NCBI GenBank assembly: GCA_002689195.1
Contig: NZFC01000021.1
Span: 36,630 to 55,348, forward strand
Length of the DNA: 18,719 nucleotides
From: Rhodobiaceae bacterium
Lineage (GTDB): Bacteria; Pseudomonadota; Alphaproteobacteria; RS24
Direction of reading: 5' to 3'
Shown here: positions 1 to 7,959 of the stretch, in pieces
Numbering within the stretch: the first letter of the stretch is position 1
Layout of the letters: each line of letters starts with the position of its first letter
The notes under the pieces: generated by a model
The model's database searches: none
What the model saw: only the letters and a program-made list of their open reading frames with translations
What the model was told of the DNA's origin: nothing
Position numbers and translations under genes: made by a program

Positions 1-975
1 CCTGACGCCAACATCTCCGCAGATGCGGCCTATGAAGCGGCGTGCGCGCGGCTTGAAGCGGCGCGTGAGAAAATGTATCTCGAACTGCCCGAAGCACGCC
101 TTAGTCCCGTGAGCGACATGACACCGCCGCAATCAAATGTCGCGCAGGAAACTTATTTCGACATGGTTGAAAAATCGAAAGCCTATATCGAGGCAGGCGA
201 TATTTTTCAGGTTGTCATCAGCCAGCGTTTCAAAACGCCGTTCACCCTGCCGCCATTTGATTTGTACCGGACATTGCGCCGCGTGAACCCCTCGCCCTAT
301 TTGTTCCATCTGCAATTTGAAGATTTCAGCGTTGTTGGTTCCAGCCCGGAAGTTCTGGTCGGTGTCAAAGACCGCGAGGTCAATATCCGCCCCATTGCCG
401 GCACGCGCAAGCGCGGCGCAAACGCGGACGAAGACGCAGATATCAGCGCCGATTTGCTGGCCGATGAAAAAGAACGCGCCGAACATTTGATGCTGCTCGA
501 CCTGGGCCGCAATGATGTCGGGCGCGTGGCACAAATCGGCTCGGTTCAGGTCAACACCGCTTTCGGCCTGCAGAAGACCTCGCATTTGATCCACATTGTT
601 TCTGATGTGACCGGCAAATTGCTGCCCGAATGCGATGTGATTGACGCGCTGGTCGCAGGCTTTCCTGCTGGGACGGTTTCAGGCGCGCCGAAAATTCGCG
701 CTATGGAAATTATCGATGAATTGGAAACCGAACGTCGCGGCATTTATTCCGGCTGCGTCGGTTATTTCTCCGCTGGCGGCGACATGGACACCTGCATCGC
801 GCTCCGCACGGCGGTGGTTAAAGACGACATGCTGTATGTTCAGGCCGGTGGCGGCGTCGTGTATGACAGCACGCCGCAATATGAGTATGACGAGACGGTC
901 AACAAGGCGGCGGCTTTGTTTCGCGCCGCCGAGATTGCCGTCGACGACGCCAAAATAAGAAAGAACCGCGGATAG
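1..975 (+). CDS. trpE: Anthranilate synthase component I, 3' part (5' end outside window)
   Basis: This is the large subunit that converts chorismate to anthranilate using ammonia from TrpG, the first committed step of tryptophan synthesis in the cytoplasm. The frame is open from base 1, so the gene begins before the window; the visible 324 residues hold the whole catalytic half of the chorismate-binding domain. Family blocks seen are PIAGTRKRG, LLDLGRNDVGRV, FPAGTVSGAPKIRAMEIIDELE, SGCVGYFSAGGDMDTCIALRT and AGGGVVYDSTPQYEYDET. The GRNDVGR and IAGTRKRG blocks favour TrpE over PabB or isochorismate synthases, and the next genes (trpG, trpD, trpC) settle it. The TAG stop is one base before the trpG ATG, so the two subunits are probably translationally coupled. 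The N-terminal tryptophan feedback site and any leader or attenuator lie outside the window. Confidence 0.96.
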   Translation, partial: PDANISADAAYEAACARLEAAREKMYLELPEARLSPVSDMTPPQSNVAQETYFDMVEKSKAYIEAGDIFQVVISQRFKTPFTLPPFDLYRTLRRVNPSPYLFHLQFEDFSVVGSSPEVLVGVKDREVNIRPIAGTRKRGANADEDADISADLLADEKERAEHLMLLDLGRNDVGRVAQIGSVQVNTAFGLQKTSHLIHIVSDVTGKLLPECDVIDALVAGFPAGTVSGAPKIRAMEIIDELETERRGIYSGCVGYFSAGGDMDTCIALRTAVVKDDMLYVQAGGGVVYDSTPQYEYDETVNKAAALFRAAEIAVDDAKIRKNRG

Positions 976-976
976 C

Positions 977-1597
977 ATGCTGACGCTGATAGACAATTAT
1001 GACAGTTTCACGTTCAACCTGCTACAATTCATCGGGGATTTGGGCGTTGGCTGCCAAGTCGTGCGTAATGACAAGACCACACCGGCGGATGTTTTCGCGC
1101 AAAAGCCCGAAGCCATCATCATCTCGCCCGGCCCTTGCGACCCCGACCGCGCGGGCATTTGCCTTGAGCTTATCCGCGAAGCACCTGCCGACCTGCCGAT
1201 TTTCGGCGTGTGTCTGGGACACCAATGCATCGGACAGGCGTTTGGCGGCGAGATTGTGCGGGCACCCAATATCATGCATGGCAAGCTGAGTGACATCAGC
1301 CACGATAATGCCCATGTTTTCGAAGACCTGCCCGCGCCGCTCACCGTGACGCGCTATCATTCGCTGACGGTTGCGCCGGCCTCCGTGCCGGACTGTTTGG
1401 AGGTTACGGCACAAACATCCGACGGCGTCATTATGGGGCTGCGCCACATGCAGCGGCCCGTTTACGGTGTGCAGTTTCATCCCGAAAGCATCGCATCGCA
1501 GGCTGGTCACAAGATTCTTGCCAATTTTCTGAAAATAGCGGGTATAAATCCAAAAGCGGTGCCTCCCGCATCAACCCTAGACTTGAGTTCACAGTAG
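977..1597 (+). CDS. trpG: Anthranilate synthase component II, glutamine amidotransferase
   Basis: The glutaminase subunit supplies ammonia to TrpE. The 206-residue protein is a full-length class I amidotransferase. It has the N-terminal block LIDNYDSFTFNL, the oxyanion-region block SPGPCDPDRAG (residues 50-60), the nucleophile elbow GVCLGHQCIGQAFGG with Cys79, and the catalytic His168 and Glu170 in GVQFHPES. It starts one nucleotide after the trpE stop and ends 10 nt before trpD. In some bacteria the same subunit also serves PabB in folate synthesis. I see no sign here of whether it does, but its place in the trp operon makes tryptophan the main role. TrpE and TrpG are separate proteins here, not fused as in many Rhizobiales. 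Confidence 0.96.
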   Translation: MLTLIDNYDSFTFNLLQFIGDLGVGCQVVRNDKTTPADVFAQKPEAIIISPGPCDPDRAGICLELIREAPADLPIFGVCLGHQCIGQAFGGEIVRAPNIMHGKLSDISHDNAHVFEDLPAPLTVTRYHSLTVAPASVPDCLEVTAQTSDGVIMGLRHMQRPVYGVQFHPESIASQAGHKILANFLKIAGINPKAVPPASTLDLSSQ

Positions 1598-1607
1598 TGA
1601 GTGTTTT

Positions 1608-2630
1608 ATGGACGCTTTAAAACCATTTCTTACAACGATTTCCAGCGGCATGACGCTTTCGGCTGCCGAAGCGACGCAAGCCTTTGAGACTATTTTGGCG
1701 GGCGAGGCGACCTCGGCACAAATCGGCGCGTTTTTGATGGCGCTGCGCGTGCGCGGCGAAACGGTTGAAGAGATCACCGCCGGCGCACAAGTCATGCGCC
1801 GCCACGCCCTTGCCGTCAAAGCACCAGACCACGCGCTCGACACATGCGGCACGGGCGGCGACGGCACCGGCACGTTCAATATTTCCACCGCTACGGCGCT
1901 GGTCGTCGCGGCCTGCGGGGTGCATGTCGCCAAACACGGCAACCGTGCCCTGTCGTCGAACTCCGGCTCGTCGCAAGTGCTGGAGCATTTGGGTGTGCGC
2001 CTTGATGTCGACCCCGCCACGATTGAAAACTGCATTCGTGAAGCCGGCATCGGTTTCATGTTTGCGCCCAATCATCACGCCGCCATGCGCCATGTCGGGC
2101 CTGCACGCCAAGAGCTTGGGTTCAGAACCGTGTTCAATCTGCTGGGGCCGTTGTCGAACCCGGCTGGTGCCAACCGACAATTGCTCGGTGTTTTCTCCGA
2201 CCGTTGGGTGGAGCCGATCGCGCATGTGCTGAAGCATTTGGGCTCGGAGCGCGCTTGGGTCGTGCACGGGCATGACGGCATGGACGAACTGACGACGACC
2301 GGGCCCAGCAAAGTGGCCGAGCTTAGAAAAAACGAAGTTGAAGTCTTTGAGGTTAATCCGGAAGACGCTGGCCTCAAACGCAGTGAGCCGTCCGACCTTG
2401 TGGGCGGAACGCCGGAAGAAAACGCCGCCGCCTTGAATGAATTGCTCGATGGCGCCCACAGCGCCTATCGCGATATTGTGCTGTTTAACGTAGCCGCAGC
2501 TCTTTATATTTGCAATAAAGTCAGTAGCTTAAAAGAAGGTGTTGAAGTATCAGCTTTGGCAATTGATGATGGCGGCGCGCGCAAAGCACTGGCAAATCTG
2601 GTCGATGTTTCCAATCGGGACGCCGGTTAA
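1608..2630 (+). CDS. trpD: Anthranilate phosphoribosyltransferase
   Basis: It transfers the phosphoribosyl group of PRPP to anthranilate, the second step of tryptophan synthesis. The 340-residue length is normal. The helical N-terminal domain (about residues 5-70) is followed by the PRPP loop TCGTGGDGTGTFNIST (79-94) and the VAKHGNRALSS block (107-117). The GMDELTTTGP block carries the acidic pair expected to bind magnesium. The stretch after the KHGNR block reads SNSGSSQVLEHLGV, where most relatives have S-(K/R)-SG-(S/A)-AD-VLE-LG, so two usually conserved positions differ. The upstream Shine-Dalgarno is weak (GTGAG about 7 nt before ATG), consistent with coupling to trpG. The TAA stop abuts the trpC start. 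Confidence 0.95.
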   Translation: MDALKPFLTTISSGMTLSAAEATQAFETILAGEATSAQIGAFLMALRVRGETVEEITAGAQVMRRHALAVKAPDHALDTCGTGGDGTGTFNISTATALVVAACGVHVAKHGNRALSSNSGSSQVLEHLGVRLDVDPATIENCIREAGIGFMFAPNHHAAMRHVGPARQELGFRTVFNLLGPLSNPAGANRQLLGVFSDRWVEPIAHVLKHLGSERAWVVHGHDGMDELTTTGPSKVAELRKNEVEVFEVNPEDAGLKRSEPSDLVGGTPEENAAALNELLDGAHSAYRDIVLFNVAAALYICNKVSSLKEGVEVSALAIDDGGARKALANLVDVSNRDAG

Positions 2631-3434
2631 ATGCCACCACCCACCGAAGATATTCTCGCGCGGATAACGGCCTATAAATTGGAAGAAATTGCCGCCGCAA
2701 AGCAAACCATTTCTGTAGCCGACTTGCGTGACGCGGCGCAAAATGCGTCGCCCATGCGTGGCTTCGCAAATGCCCTGACCACCTTTGCCGCGCAAAACAA
2801 ACCGGCGCTGATTGCAGAAATTAAAAAGGCCAGCCCGTCCAAGGGTCTTATTCGCGCCGACTTCAACCCGCCCGCTTTGGCGCGCGCTTATGAGCAAGGT
2901 GGGGCGGCGTGCCTTTCCGTGCTGACGGATGCGCCCTCGTTTAAAGGGGCACCGGAGTTTTTGTCGGCGGCGCGCGCGGCAACCGCCCTGCCCGTTCTGC
3001 GTAAGGATTTCATGTATGACACTTATCAGGTTGTCGAGGCGCGCGCCTGGGGTGCCGATGCGATTTTGATCATCATGGCCGCCGTCACCGACACCCAAGC
3101 CAGCGAACTTAAAGATGCCGCCGCCGAGTGGGGCATGGATGTTTTATACGAAGTGCATAATGACGAAGAGATGGCGCGCCTGCACGGTTTGTCGCCGCGC
3201 CTCGTCGGGATTAACAATCGTGATTTGCGTAGCTTTGAGACTAGCCTCGACACCACGCGCACCTTACGCACGAGCGCACCGGCGGGCGCATTTGTCATCA
3301 GCGAAAGCGGCATTGGCGCACATTCCGATGTTGCCAGCCTGATGGCAGACGGCGTTAGCGGCTTTCTGGTCGGTGAAAGCTTGATGCGGCAAAACGATGT
3401 TACGGCTGCGACCCGCGCGCTTCTCGGCATCTAA
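2631..3434 (+). CDS. trpC: Indole-3-glycerol phosphate synthase
   Basis: It closes the indole ring from CdRP by decarboxylation and dehydration. The 267 residues form one (beta/alpha)8 barrel with no fused TrpF domain. The usual catalytic set is visible: Glu63 and Lys65 in [11 protein letters not shown], Lys125 in LRKDFM, Glu174 in LYEVH, Asn196 in INNRDL and Ser224 in ISESGI, assigned from the pattern of the well-studied archaeal enzyme. The ATG follows the trpD TAA with no base between, so expression depends on trpD translation. It is the last gene of the trp cluster here. In many Alphaproteobacteria moaC and moeA follow it, but here a 104-nt regulatory gap and lexA come next. Confidence 0.96.
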   Translation: MPPPTEDILARITAYKLEEIAAAKQTISVADLRDAAQNASPMRGFANALTTFAAQNKPALIAEIKKASPSKGLIRADFNPPALARAYEQGGAACLSVLTDAPSFKGAPEFLSAARAATALPVLRKDFMYDTYQVVEARAWGADAILIIMAAVTDTQASELKDAAAEWGMDVLYEVHNDEEMARLHGLSPRLVGINNRDLRSFETSLDTTRTLRTSAPAGAFVISESGIGAHSDVASLMADGVSGFLVGESLMRQNDVTAATRALLGI

Positions 3435-3448
3435 ACGAATCAAAACAG

Positions 3449-3464
3449 ATTTTTGAATTTTTGA
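3449..3464. repeat. Tandem 8-bp direct repeat upstream of lexA
   Basis: ATTTTTGA occurs twice head to tail with no spacer. It lies directly upstream of the lexA promoter candidate and contains part of a GANTC site. It could act as an AT-rich UP-like element. No function is shown by the sequence itself. Confidence 0.7.
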
Positions 3465-3467
3465 GTC

Positions 3468-3496
3468 TTGCCTGCGAAAGCGAATAAAAGTAGAAC
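3468..3496 (+). promoter_or_regulatory. Candidate sigma70-type promoter of lexA
   Basis: TTGCCT (3468-3473) and TAGAAC (3491-3496) each match the sigma70 consensus at four of six positions and are separated by 17 nt. The predicted transcription start would fall near 3503, at the left edge of the LexA box, which is the geometry expected for autorepression. Neither hexamer is strong, so this is tentative. Confidence 0.35.
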
Positions 3497-3502
3497 ACGG
3501 AT

Positions 3503-3517
3503 GTTGGTGATTCGTTC
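3503..3517 (+). promoter_or_regulatory. LexA operator (SOS box), one mismatch from GTTC-N7-GTTC
   Basis: The sequence is GTTG, seven bases, then GTTC. The alphaproteobacterial SOS box is the direct repeat GTTC-N7-GTTC, as known from Caulobacter, Rhizobium and Rhodobacter. The match is seven of eight conserved bases, 21 nt before the lexA ATG and just downstream of the candidate -10. This fits LexA repressing its own gene. The seven-base spacer contains a GATTC methylation site. Confidence 0.7.
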
Positions 3518-3538
3518 TCTTTTCACGCAGAGGTTTCC

Positions 3539-4201
3539 ATGCTTACCAAAAAACAATTTGAGCTTTTGCTTTTCATAAATGAACGGCTGAAAGAAACCGG
3601 CGTATCGCCCAGCTTCGACGAAATGAAAGAAGCGCTCAACCTCAAATCAAAATCAGGTATCCACCGGCTAATCACAGCGCTTGAAGAGCGCGGCTTTATC
3701 AAGCGGCTGGCCCATCGTGCGCGCGCGCTTGATGTCATCAAGCTGCCCGACAGCATGTCGACCAGCCTTGCCGCCCCGTCGCGCGCCACCACCCCGCCGC
3801 CTGCAGTCAATGATGACCGCAGTGTTTGCGTGCCCGTCATGGGACGCATTGCGGCTGGTACGCCGATCGAGGCTTTGCAGGAAGAGGTCAACCAGATCAG
3901 CGTGCCGATGGAAATGATGCGCTCGGGCGAGCATTACGCGCTGGAGGTACACGGCGATTCAATGATTGACGCCGGCATTTTCGATGGCGACACAGCGATT
4001 ATCCAAAGCGGCAACACAGCGGAAAATGGCGAGATTATCGTGGCACTGGTCGAAGGCCACGAGGCCACGCTCAAGCGGCTGCGCCGCAAAGGTGAAATGA
4101 TTGCGCTGGAAGCCGCCAATGCCAGCTACGAGACACGCATTTTCAGATCAGACCAGATCAGGGTTCAAGGTCGCCTCGTCGGGCTCATCCGCAAATATTA
4201 G
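3539..4201 (+). CDS. lexA: SOS response repressor LexA, self-cleaving
   Basis: LexA represses DNA-damage genes and cleaves itself when it meets RecA filaments on single-stranded DNA. The 220-residue protein has an N-terminal winged helix-turn-helix (about 1-68, with [21 protein letters not shown] as the core). A low-complexity linker rich in Ser, Ala, Thr and Pro covers about 72-92, and the S24 peptidase domain fills the rest. The scissile Ala106-Gly107 pair is in GRIAAGTP, the nucleophile Ser141 in VHGDSM and the general base Lys179 in EATLKR. AGAGG ending six nt before the ATG fixes the start. An SOS box sits in the upstream gap, so autorepression is expected. Its 3' end meets comEC with 3 nt between, so the two genes converge. 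Confidence 0.97.
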   Translation: MLTKKQFELLLFINERLKETGVSPSFDEMKEALNLKSKSGIHRLITALEERGFIKRLAHRARALDVIKLPDSMSTSLAAPSRATTPPPAVNDDRSVCVPVMGRIAAGTPIEALQEEVNQISVPMEMMRSGEHYALEVHGDSMIDAGIFDGDTAIIQSGNTAENGEIIVALVEGHEATLKRLRRKGEMIALEAANASYETRIFRSDQIRVQGRLVGLIRKY

Positions 4202-4204
4202 ATT

Positions 4205-6400
4205 TTAACGCCTCACCGTGTTAGGCGCGCGCCTTTGCCAGACGCGGGCCGTGTTTGCGCGCGGCATGCGCGTGAAAACGCGAAGCCCGCTCGCTGTCGG
4301 ATCGATATAAACAAGCGTCGTCGCAAATGGTTTCAGGGCGCGCCGGTCAACAAGATGGGCCGCGCACGGGTAGCGGGCACGAATATAGGGCGCAATAACA
4401 ACATCAACCGAACCGCATGCCGCCGATAAGTGACGCGCATCTGTCACCAGCGCCAATTGTGCGCCCGCGCGCAAATCAATGCGACACGCCGGAAACCGAC
4501 ACGCAGCGTAGCCCGCATCGGAAACCTGCGCCGGCCAGCCCAGCCGCCGACGCCAAATATCGGTTTCATATCCGGCGCGCTTTTCATGCATTACGGCCAT
4601 ATCGCCCGACGGGGTACGCCATGCGAGTTGATACGCCTCGCCCAGAATGTGAACATCTGGCACGGGCTGGCGGCCGAGCGACAAGAGAGCAAACATCATC
4701 GCCGCAAGGCCGCACCAGCGCGCGCGGCCACCGACAAGACACAGCCAGATGAGCCCGATCATGAAGGCTGGCAGCACATAGACCGGCGACGCCCCGACCC
4801 GAAACAGCGGGTCGCCGGTCTCAACCAATTGGCCCGCGCCCAGAAGTATCCAATTCAACCCCGTCCCCATCACCCATAGCGGCCCGGCAGCCAGACCAAA
4901 AGGCATGGCGACGACAGACACAAACGCCGCTGGCATGACCATCATTCCGAATATCGGCATGGCAATCAGATTGCCGATAAGCCCGAACTTCGCCATCTGA
5001 TTGAAATGGATGAGCGCCAACACGCCGGTGACGCCCCCGGCAAGCAGGCTGGTGAGCAGCAGGCCAAACACATAGACGCGGGCGCGAGAAACCCCGCGCC
5101 AGAGCGCGCCTTTGCCAAACACCTGCCCGTGGCGGGCACTATGGCGCCGCCACGCCTCGAAAAACCCGACCAGAATAATTACGGCTGCAAACGACATTTG
5201 AAACCCGACCTGCATGACGGCATGCGGATTGATGAGCAGGACGCAAAGCCCCGCCCAGCCGACATTTCGCATGGTCAGCGCTTGGCGCCCAATGGCGATG
5301 GCAATGAACACCAGCGCGATCATGACAAAGGCACGCTGGGTGGCATAGCTGGCCCCGGACAGCGCGAGATAGGCGACAGCGGCGGCAAGCGCGACGCAGG
5401 CGCTTATCCGGCGTACATCATGGGCTTGGGCAAAGCGGGGAAACAGCGCACACAGCACGCGCAAAAGCGCAAACACCGTGCCCGCGAAAAGCGCCATATG
5501 CAGCCCCGAAATAGCCAAAATATGGGCCAGACCACTATTGCGAGACGTGTCGCGGATGGCAGGCGATATACCACCGCGCAGGCCCGCGATGAGTGCCGCG
5601 GCAACGCCGCCGGTTTGCGGTGGCAGGGTAGTGCGTATTTGGTCGGCCATATCAAGGCGCAAGCGCGCCAGCCGGTGTGCCCATGTGCCGGTTTCGCAAG
5701 TCAGCGACACAATTTCCCTGACGAAGCCACGCGCACGCAACCCTTCAAAGAAGGCCGGAAACCGTGGGTCGTATCCGCCATCGGTCAGCGGCGCGCCGAG
5801 CGGTTGCAAGCGCACTTTCAAACGGGCATGGCAGCCGGGTCGGGCACGGAAGGCGATTTCTTTGCTGCTAAACAGGCGCGCGCGAAAGGGCCGAGGTAAT
5901 ATCCCAGATGGCACTTCGGCTGCGTTATCCGTGAAACTGCTTTCGCGCACCGTGATATGCAGTTCGCCGCCGCGCCAGCGAATTTCCGACATATCGACCT
6001 GCCCCGCAATCGTGGTTTCAACGCCGCCCGCTGGTAGAAGCGGCGTGGCCCAGTTCTGGCTCGCACGATAGCTGTGCAAATGCGCCCAGCCCGCGCCGCA
6101 AATCAGGCACATGCAGAAAATCATCGCCGATTTCACATAAAGTTCATAAATGCCCGCAGGCGCGCGCAGAGATGGCACCCGCCCCACAGCTAACAAAACT
6201 GGCAGCGCCGCCAGATAATGCAAGCCCGGCTCGCTCGGCCAGACAAAATATGTCGCAATGCCAAGCGCGAAGGCGACCGGCAGAAACGGGAAAAAATGTC
6301 TCGCATCATCCACTGAAAACCGTCCCGCCCGCATTTTGCGTGACTCTGTTGAAATAAACGGATTTGTGCTACTTACGCTCAAGTATTGGCGGCCTTGCAT
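4205..6400 (-). CDS. comEC: ComEC/Rec2-family DNA-uptake channel protein
   Basis: ComEC family proteins form the inner-membrane channel that carries single-stranded DNA into the cytoplasm during natural transformation. The 731-residue frame has early membrane segments (about 37-110), a soluble DUF4131/OB-like region (about 115-235) and the multi-pass Competence domain (about 265-540), with the signature HILAISGLHMAL around His301. The last 170 residues resemble a metallo-beta-lactamase-like tail in position, but no HxHxDH zinc motif is present, so that part is probably degenerate, as is common in Alphaproteobacteria. The start is uncertain: ATG at 6400 has no Shine-Dalgarno, and ATG at 6334 (MRAGRF) is equally plausible and leaves room for divergent promoters. 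No other competence gene is visible, so activity in transformation is unproven. Confidence 0.88.
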   Translation of the reverse strand: MQGRQYLSVSSTNPFISTESRKMRAGRFSVDDARHFFPFLPVAFALGIATYFVWPSEPGLHYLAALPVLLAVGRVPSLRAPAGIYELYVKSAMIFCMCLICGAGWAHLHSYRASQNWATPLLPAGGVETTIAGQVDMSEIRWRGGELHITVRESSFTDNAAEVPSGILPRPFRARLFSSKEIAFRARPGCHARLKVRLQPLGAPLTDGGYDPRFPAFFEGLRARGFVREIVSLTCETGTWAHRLARLRLDMADQIRTTLPPQTGGVAAALIAGLRGGISPAIRDTSRNSGLAHILAISGLHMALFAGTVFALLRVLCALFPRFAQAHDVRRISACVALAAAVAYLALSGASYATQRAFVMIALVFIAIAIGRQALTMRNVGWAGLCVLLINPHAVMQVGFQMSFAAVIILVGFFEAWRRHSARHGQVFGKGALWRGVSRARVYVFGLLLTSLLAGGVTGVLALIHFNQMAKFGLIGNLIAMPIFGMMVMPAAFVSVVAMPFGLAAGPLWVMGTGLNWILLGAGQLVETGDPLFRVGASPVYVLPAFMIGLIWLCLVGGRARWCGLAAMMFALLSLGRQPVPDVHILGEAYQLAWRTPSGDMAVMHEKRAGYETDIWRRRLGWPAQVSDAGYAACRFPACRIDLRAGAQLALVTDARHLSAACGSVDVVIAPYIRARYPCAAHLVDRRALKPFATTLVYIDPTASGLRVFTRMPRANTARVWQRRAPNTVRR

Positions 6401-6444
6401 GCGTTACACCACATATCAGAGGTTGCAGATGAAACCGTTTTTAC

Positions 6445-6449
6445 AGGAG
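6445..6449 (+). promoter_or_regulatory. gltX ribosome binding site
   Basis: AGGAG lies seven nt before the ATG at 6457 and fixes that start. It rules out the out-of-frame ATG at 6429. The region 6335-6456 must also hold the promoters for gltX and comEC. I see a GACTC (GANTC) site at 6342-6346 but no convincing pair of -35 and -10 hexamers. Confidence 0.75.
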
Positions 6450-6456
6450 AAAATTC

Positions 6457-7845
6457 ATGGTTTCCGGCCCGGTTGTTACCCGCTTTGCGCCCTCCCCGAC
6501 GGGTTTTCTGCATATTGGCGGCGCGCGCACGGCGCTGTTTAGCTGGGCTTTCGCGCGCCACCATGGTGGCAAGTTTTTGCTCCGCATCGAAGATACCGAC
6601 CGCGCGCGCTCAACCGATGCCGCGATTGAGGCCATTTTGGATGGCATGGCGTGGCTCGGCCTTGACGCCGACGATGCGCCGGTTTTCCAGCACAAAAATG
6701 CCGACCGGCATATCGAAATTGCTCAAACGCTGCTGGCATCCGGCCATGCGTATAAATGCTACTGCACGCCGGAAGAAATTGAGGCCATGCGCGAGGCAGC
6801 GCGCGCCGCCGGCAAGCCGCCGCGCTATGACGGCACTTGGCGCGACCGCGACCCAGCCGAAGCCCCTGACGGGCAGGCTTATGTCGTCAGGTTTCGCGCC
6901 CCGCAAGAAGGCCATGTTGAGATCAATGATTGCGTTCAGGGCACGGTGACAATTGCCAATGACCAGTTGGATGACCTGATAATTCTGCGTTCCGACAACA
7001 CACCAACCTATATGCTGTCAGTGGTGGTTGACGATCACGATATGGGCGTCACGCATATTATTCGCGGCGATGACCATCTGACCAATGCCGCGCGGCAAAT
7101 ACAGATTTACAATGCGCTGGGCTGGCAAGTGCCAGTGTTTGCCCATGTGCCGCTTATCCATGGCAGCGATGGCGCCAAATTGTCTAAGCGCCATGGCGCG
7201 CTGGGGGTCGATGCCTATCGTGATATGGGGTTGCTGCCCGAAGCCATGCGAAATTATCTGGCGCGACTGGGCTGGAGCCATGGCGATGACGAAATTTTCA
7301 CGACCGAGCAATTCATTGCCTGGTTCGGGCTTGAAGCGATTGGCAAATCGCCTGCGCGCTTCGACACGACCAAGCTGGAAAATGTGAACGGACACCACAT
7401 TCGCCGCCATGATGACGCCGCCCTCGCCGCGCTGGTTTGTGCCAGCACGCCCGAACTTGCGCCAGTGCAGGCGACGCTCGAAATTGCCATGCCCGTGCTG
7501 AAGGAGCGTGCCAAAAACTTACACGAAATAGCCGATATGGGCCGGTTTTTGATCAGCGCGCGGCCAATTGAAATCTCGGAAAAAGCGGCCAAGGCGCTAA
7601 CGCCGGAGGCGCGCGCACGGCTGGGCGCATTGCGCCCGCGTTTGGAGGCTCTCGAAAACTGGGAACACGAGCCGATTGAGGCGGAAATCCGTGCGTTTTT
7701 GACCGAGCACGACCTCAAGCTGGGCGACATAGCCCCGGCTTTGCGCGCCGCACTGACCGGAACGCCCGTTTCGCCGGGCATTTTCGATGTCGTCGCGCTG
7801 CTTGAAAAGGCAGAAGTTCTTGGGCGTCTTGAAGACCAGATTTGA
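6457..7845 (+). CDS. gltX: Glutamyl-tRNA synthetase (class I)
   Basis: It charges tRNA-Glu with glutamate. In bacteria without GlnRS, as in most Alphaproteobacteria, such an enzyme often also mischarges tRNA-Gln for GatCAB, but that cannot be read from this window. The 462 residues are full length. The Rossmann fold carries the HIGH-type motif HIGG (19-22) after [10 protein letters not shown], then [10 protein letters not shown]. The KMSKS loop is KLSKR (241-245), followed by HGALGV, and a helical anticodon-binding domain fills about 310-462. The CYC motif in YKCYCTPEE matches the first half of the zinc site of the E. coli enzyme. The second half is absent, the stretch reading RYDGTWRD. The gene is divergent from comEC and precedes gltA on the same strand. 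Confidence 0.96.
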   Translation: MVSGPVVTRFAPSPTGFLHIGGARTALFSWAFARHHGGKFLLRIEDTDRARSTDAAIEAILDGMAWLGLDADDAPVFQHKNADRHIEIAQTLLASGHAYKCYCTPEEIEAMREAARAAGKPPRYDGTWRDRDPAEAPDGQAYVVRFRAPQEGHVEINDCVQGTVTIANDQLDDLIILRSDNTPTYMLSVVVDDHDMGVTHIIRGDDHLTNAARQIQIYNALGWQVPVFAHVPLIHGSDGAKLSKRHGALGVDAYRDMGLLPEAMRNYLARLGWSHGDDEIFTTEQFIAWFGLEAIGKSPARFDTTKLENVNGHHIRRHDDAALAALVCASTPELAPVQATLEIAMPVLKERAKNLHEIADMGRFLISARPIEISEKAAKALTPEARARLGALRPRLEALENWEHEPIEAEIRAFLTEHDLKLGDIAPALRAALTGTPVSPGIFDVVALLEKAEVLGRLEDQI

Positions 7846-7867
7846 CGTATCAATTTTTAAGTCAAAT
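7840..7867. repeat. Inverted repeat at the end of gltX
   Basis: ATTTGAC (7840-7846) and GTCAAAT (7861-7867) are perfect 7-bp complements around a 14-nt loop, starting in the last codons of gltX. The stem is AT-rich and no T-run follows, so it is a poor intrinsic terminator. It could instead be an operator or a 3' stabilising stem. The rest of the 114-nt gap to gltA (7846-7959) shows a TAAAAT -10-like word at 7875-7880 without a matching -35 and nothing else I recognise. Confidence 0.45.
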
Positions 7868-7959
7868 TCCACAATAAAATGCGCCAATAGTAGCGATTTA
7901 CGGGGTGATGTGGTATGACACGCACAAAGTAAATCAGCACATGATACAGGAGAGAAGCA

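Larger units (their letters stand above)
3437..3513. promoter_or_regulatory. Cluster of three GANTC (CcrM-type methylation) sites
   Basis: GAATC at 3437-3441, GAGTC at 3463-3467 and GATTC at 3509-3513 all lie in the trpC-lexA gap. GANTC is the target of the cell-cycle methyltransferase CcrM in most Alphaproteobacteria, where methylation state can tune promoters together with GcrA or CtrA. By eye, GANTC is very scarce in the coding parts of this window, so three within 77 bp stands out. That the host encodes CcrM is an assumption. Confidence 0.55.

Noticed and set aside
1617..2459. 280-residue minus-strand frame opposite trpD
   Set aside because: Antisense shadow; trpD has all catalytic motifs and fits the operon.
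3440..3456. Possible trpC terminator, TCAAAA and TTTTGA
   Set aside because: The stem is six pairs, nearly all A-T, with no proper GC-rich core. It is better read as part of the AT-rich lexA promoter region.
4208..4226. Hairpin CGCCT/AGGCG at the lexA/comEC junction
   Set aside because: Only five pairs with a 9-nt loop and no real T-run on either strand; not convincing as a terminator.
5006..5899. 297-residue open frame on the plus strand opposite comEC
   Set aside because: It is a shadow of the ComEC frame in GC-rich DNA: very rich in Arg, Gly, Ala and Gln with no recognisable domain and no ribosome site. The minus-strand product is a clear family member.
7846..7959. tRNA or small RNA gene in the gltX-gltA gap
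   Set aside because: No cloverleaf arms, no TTC-x-A-x-T arm and no clear promoter plus terminator could be found.
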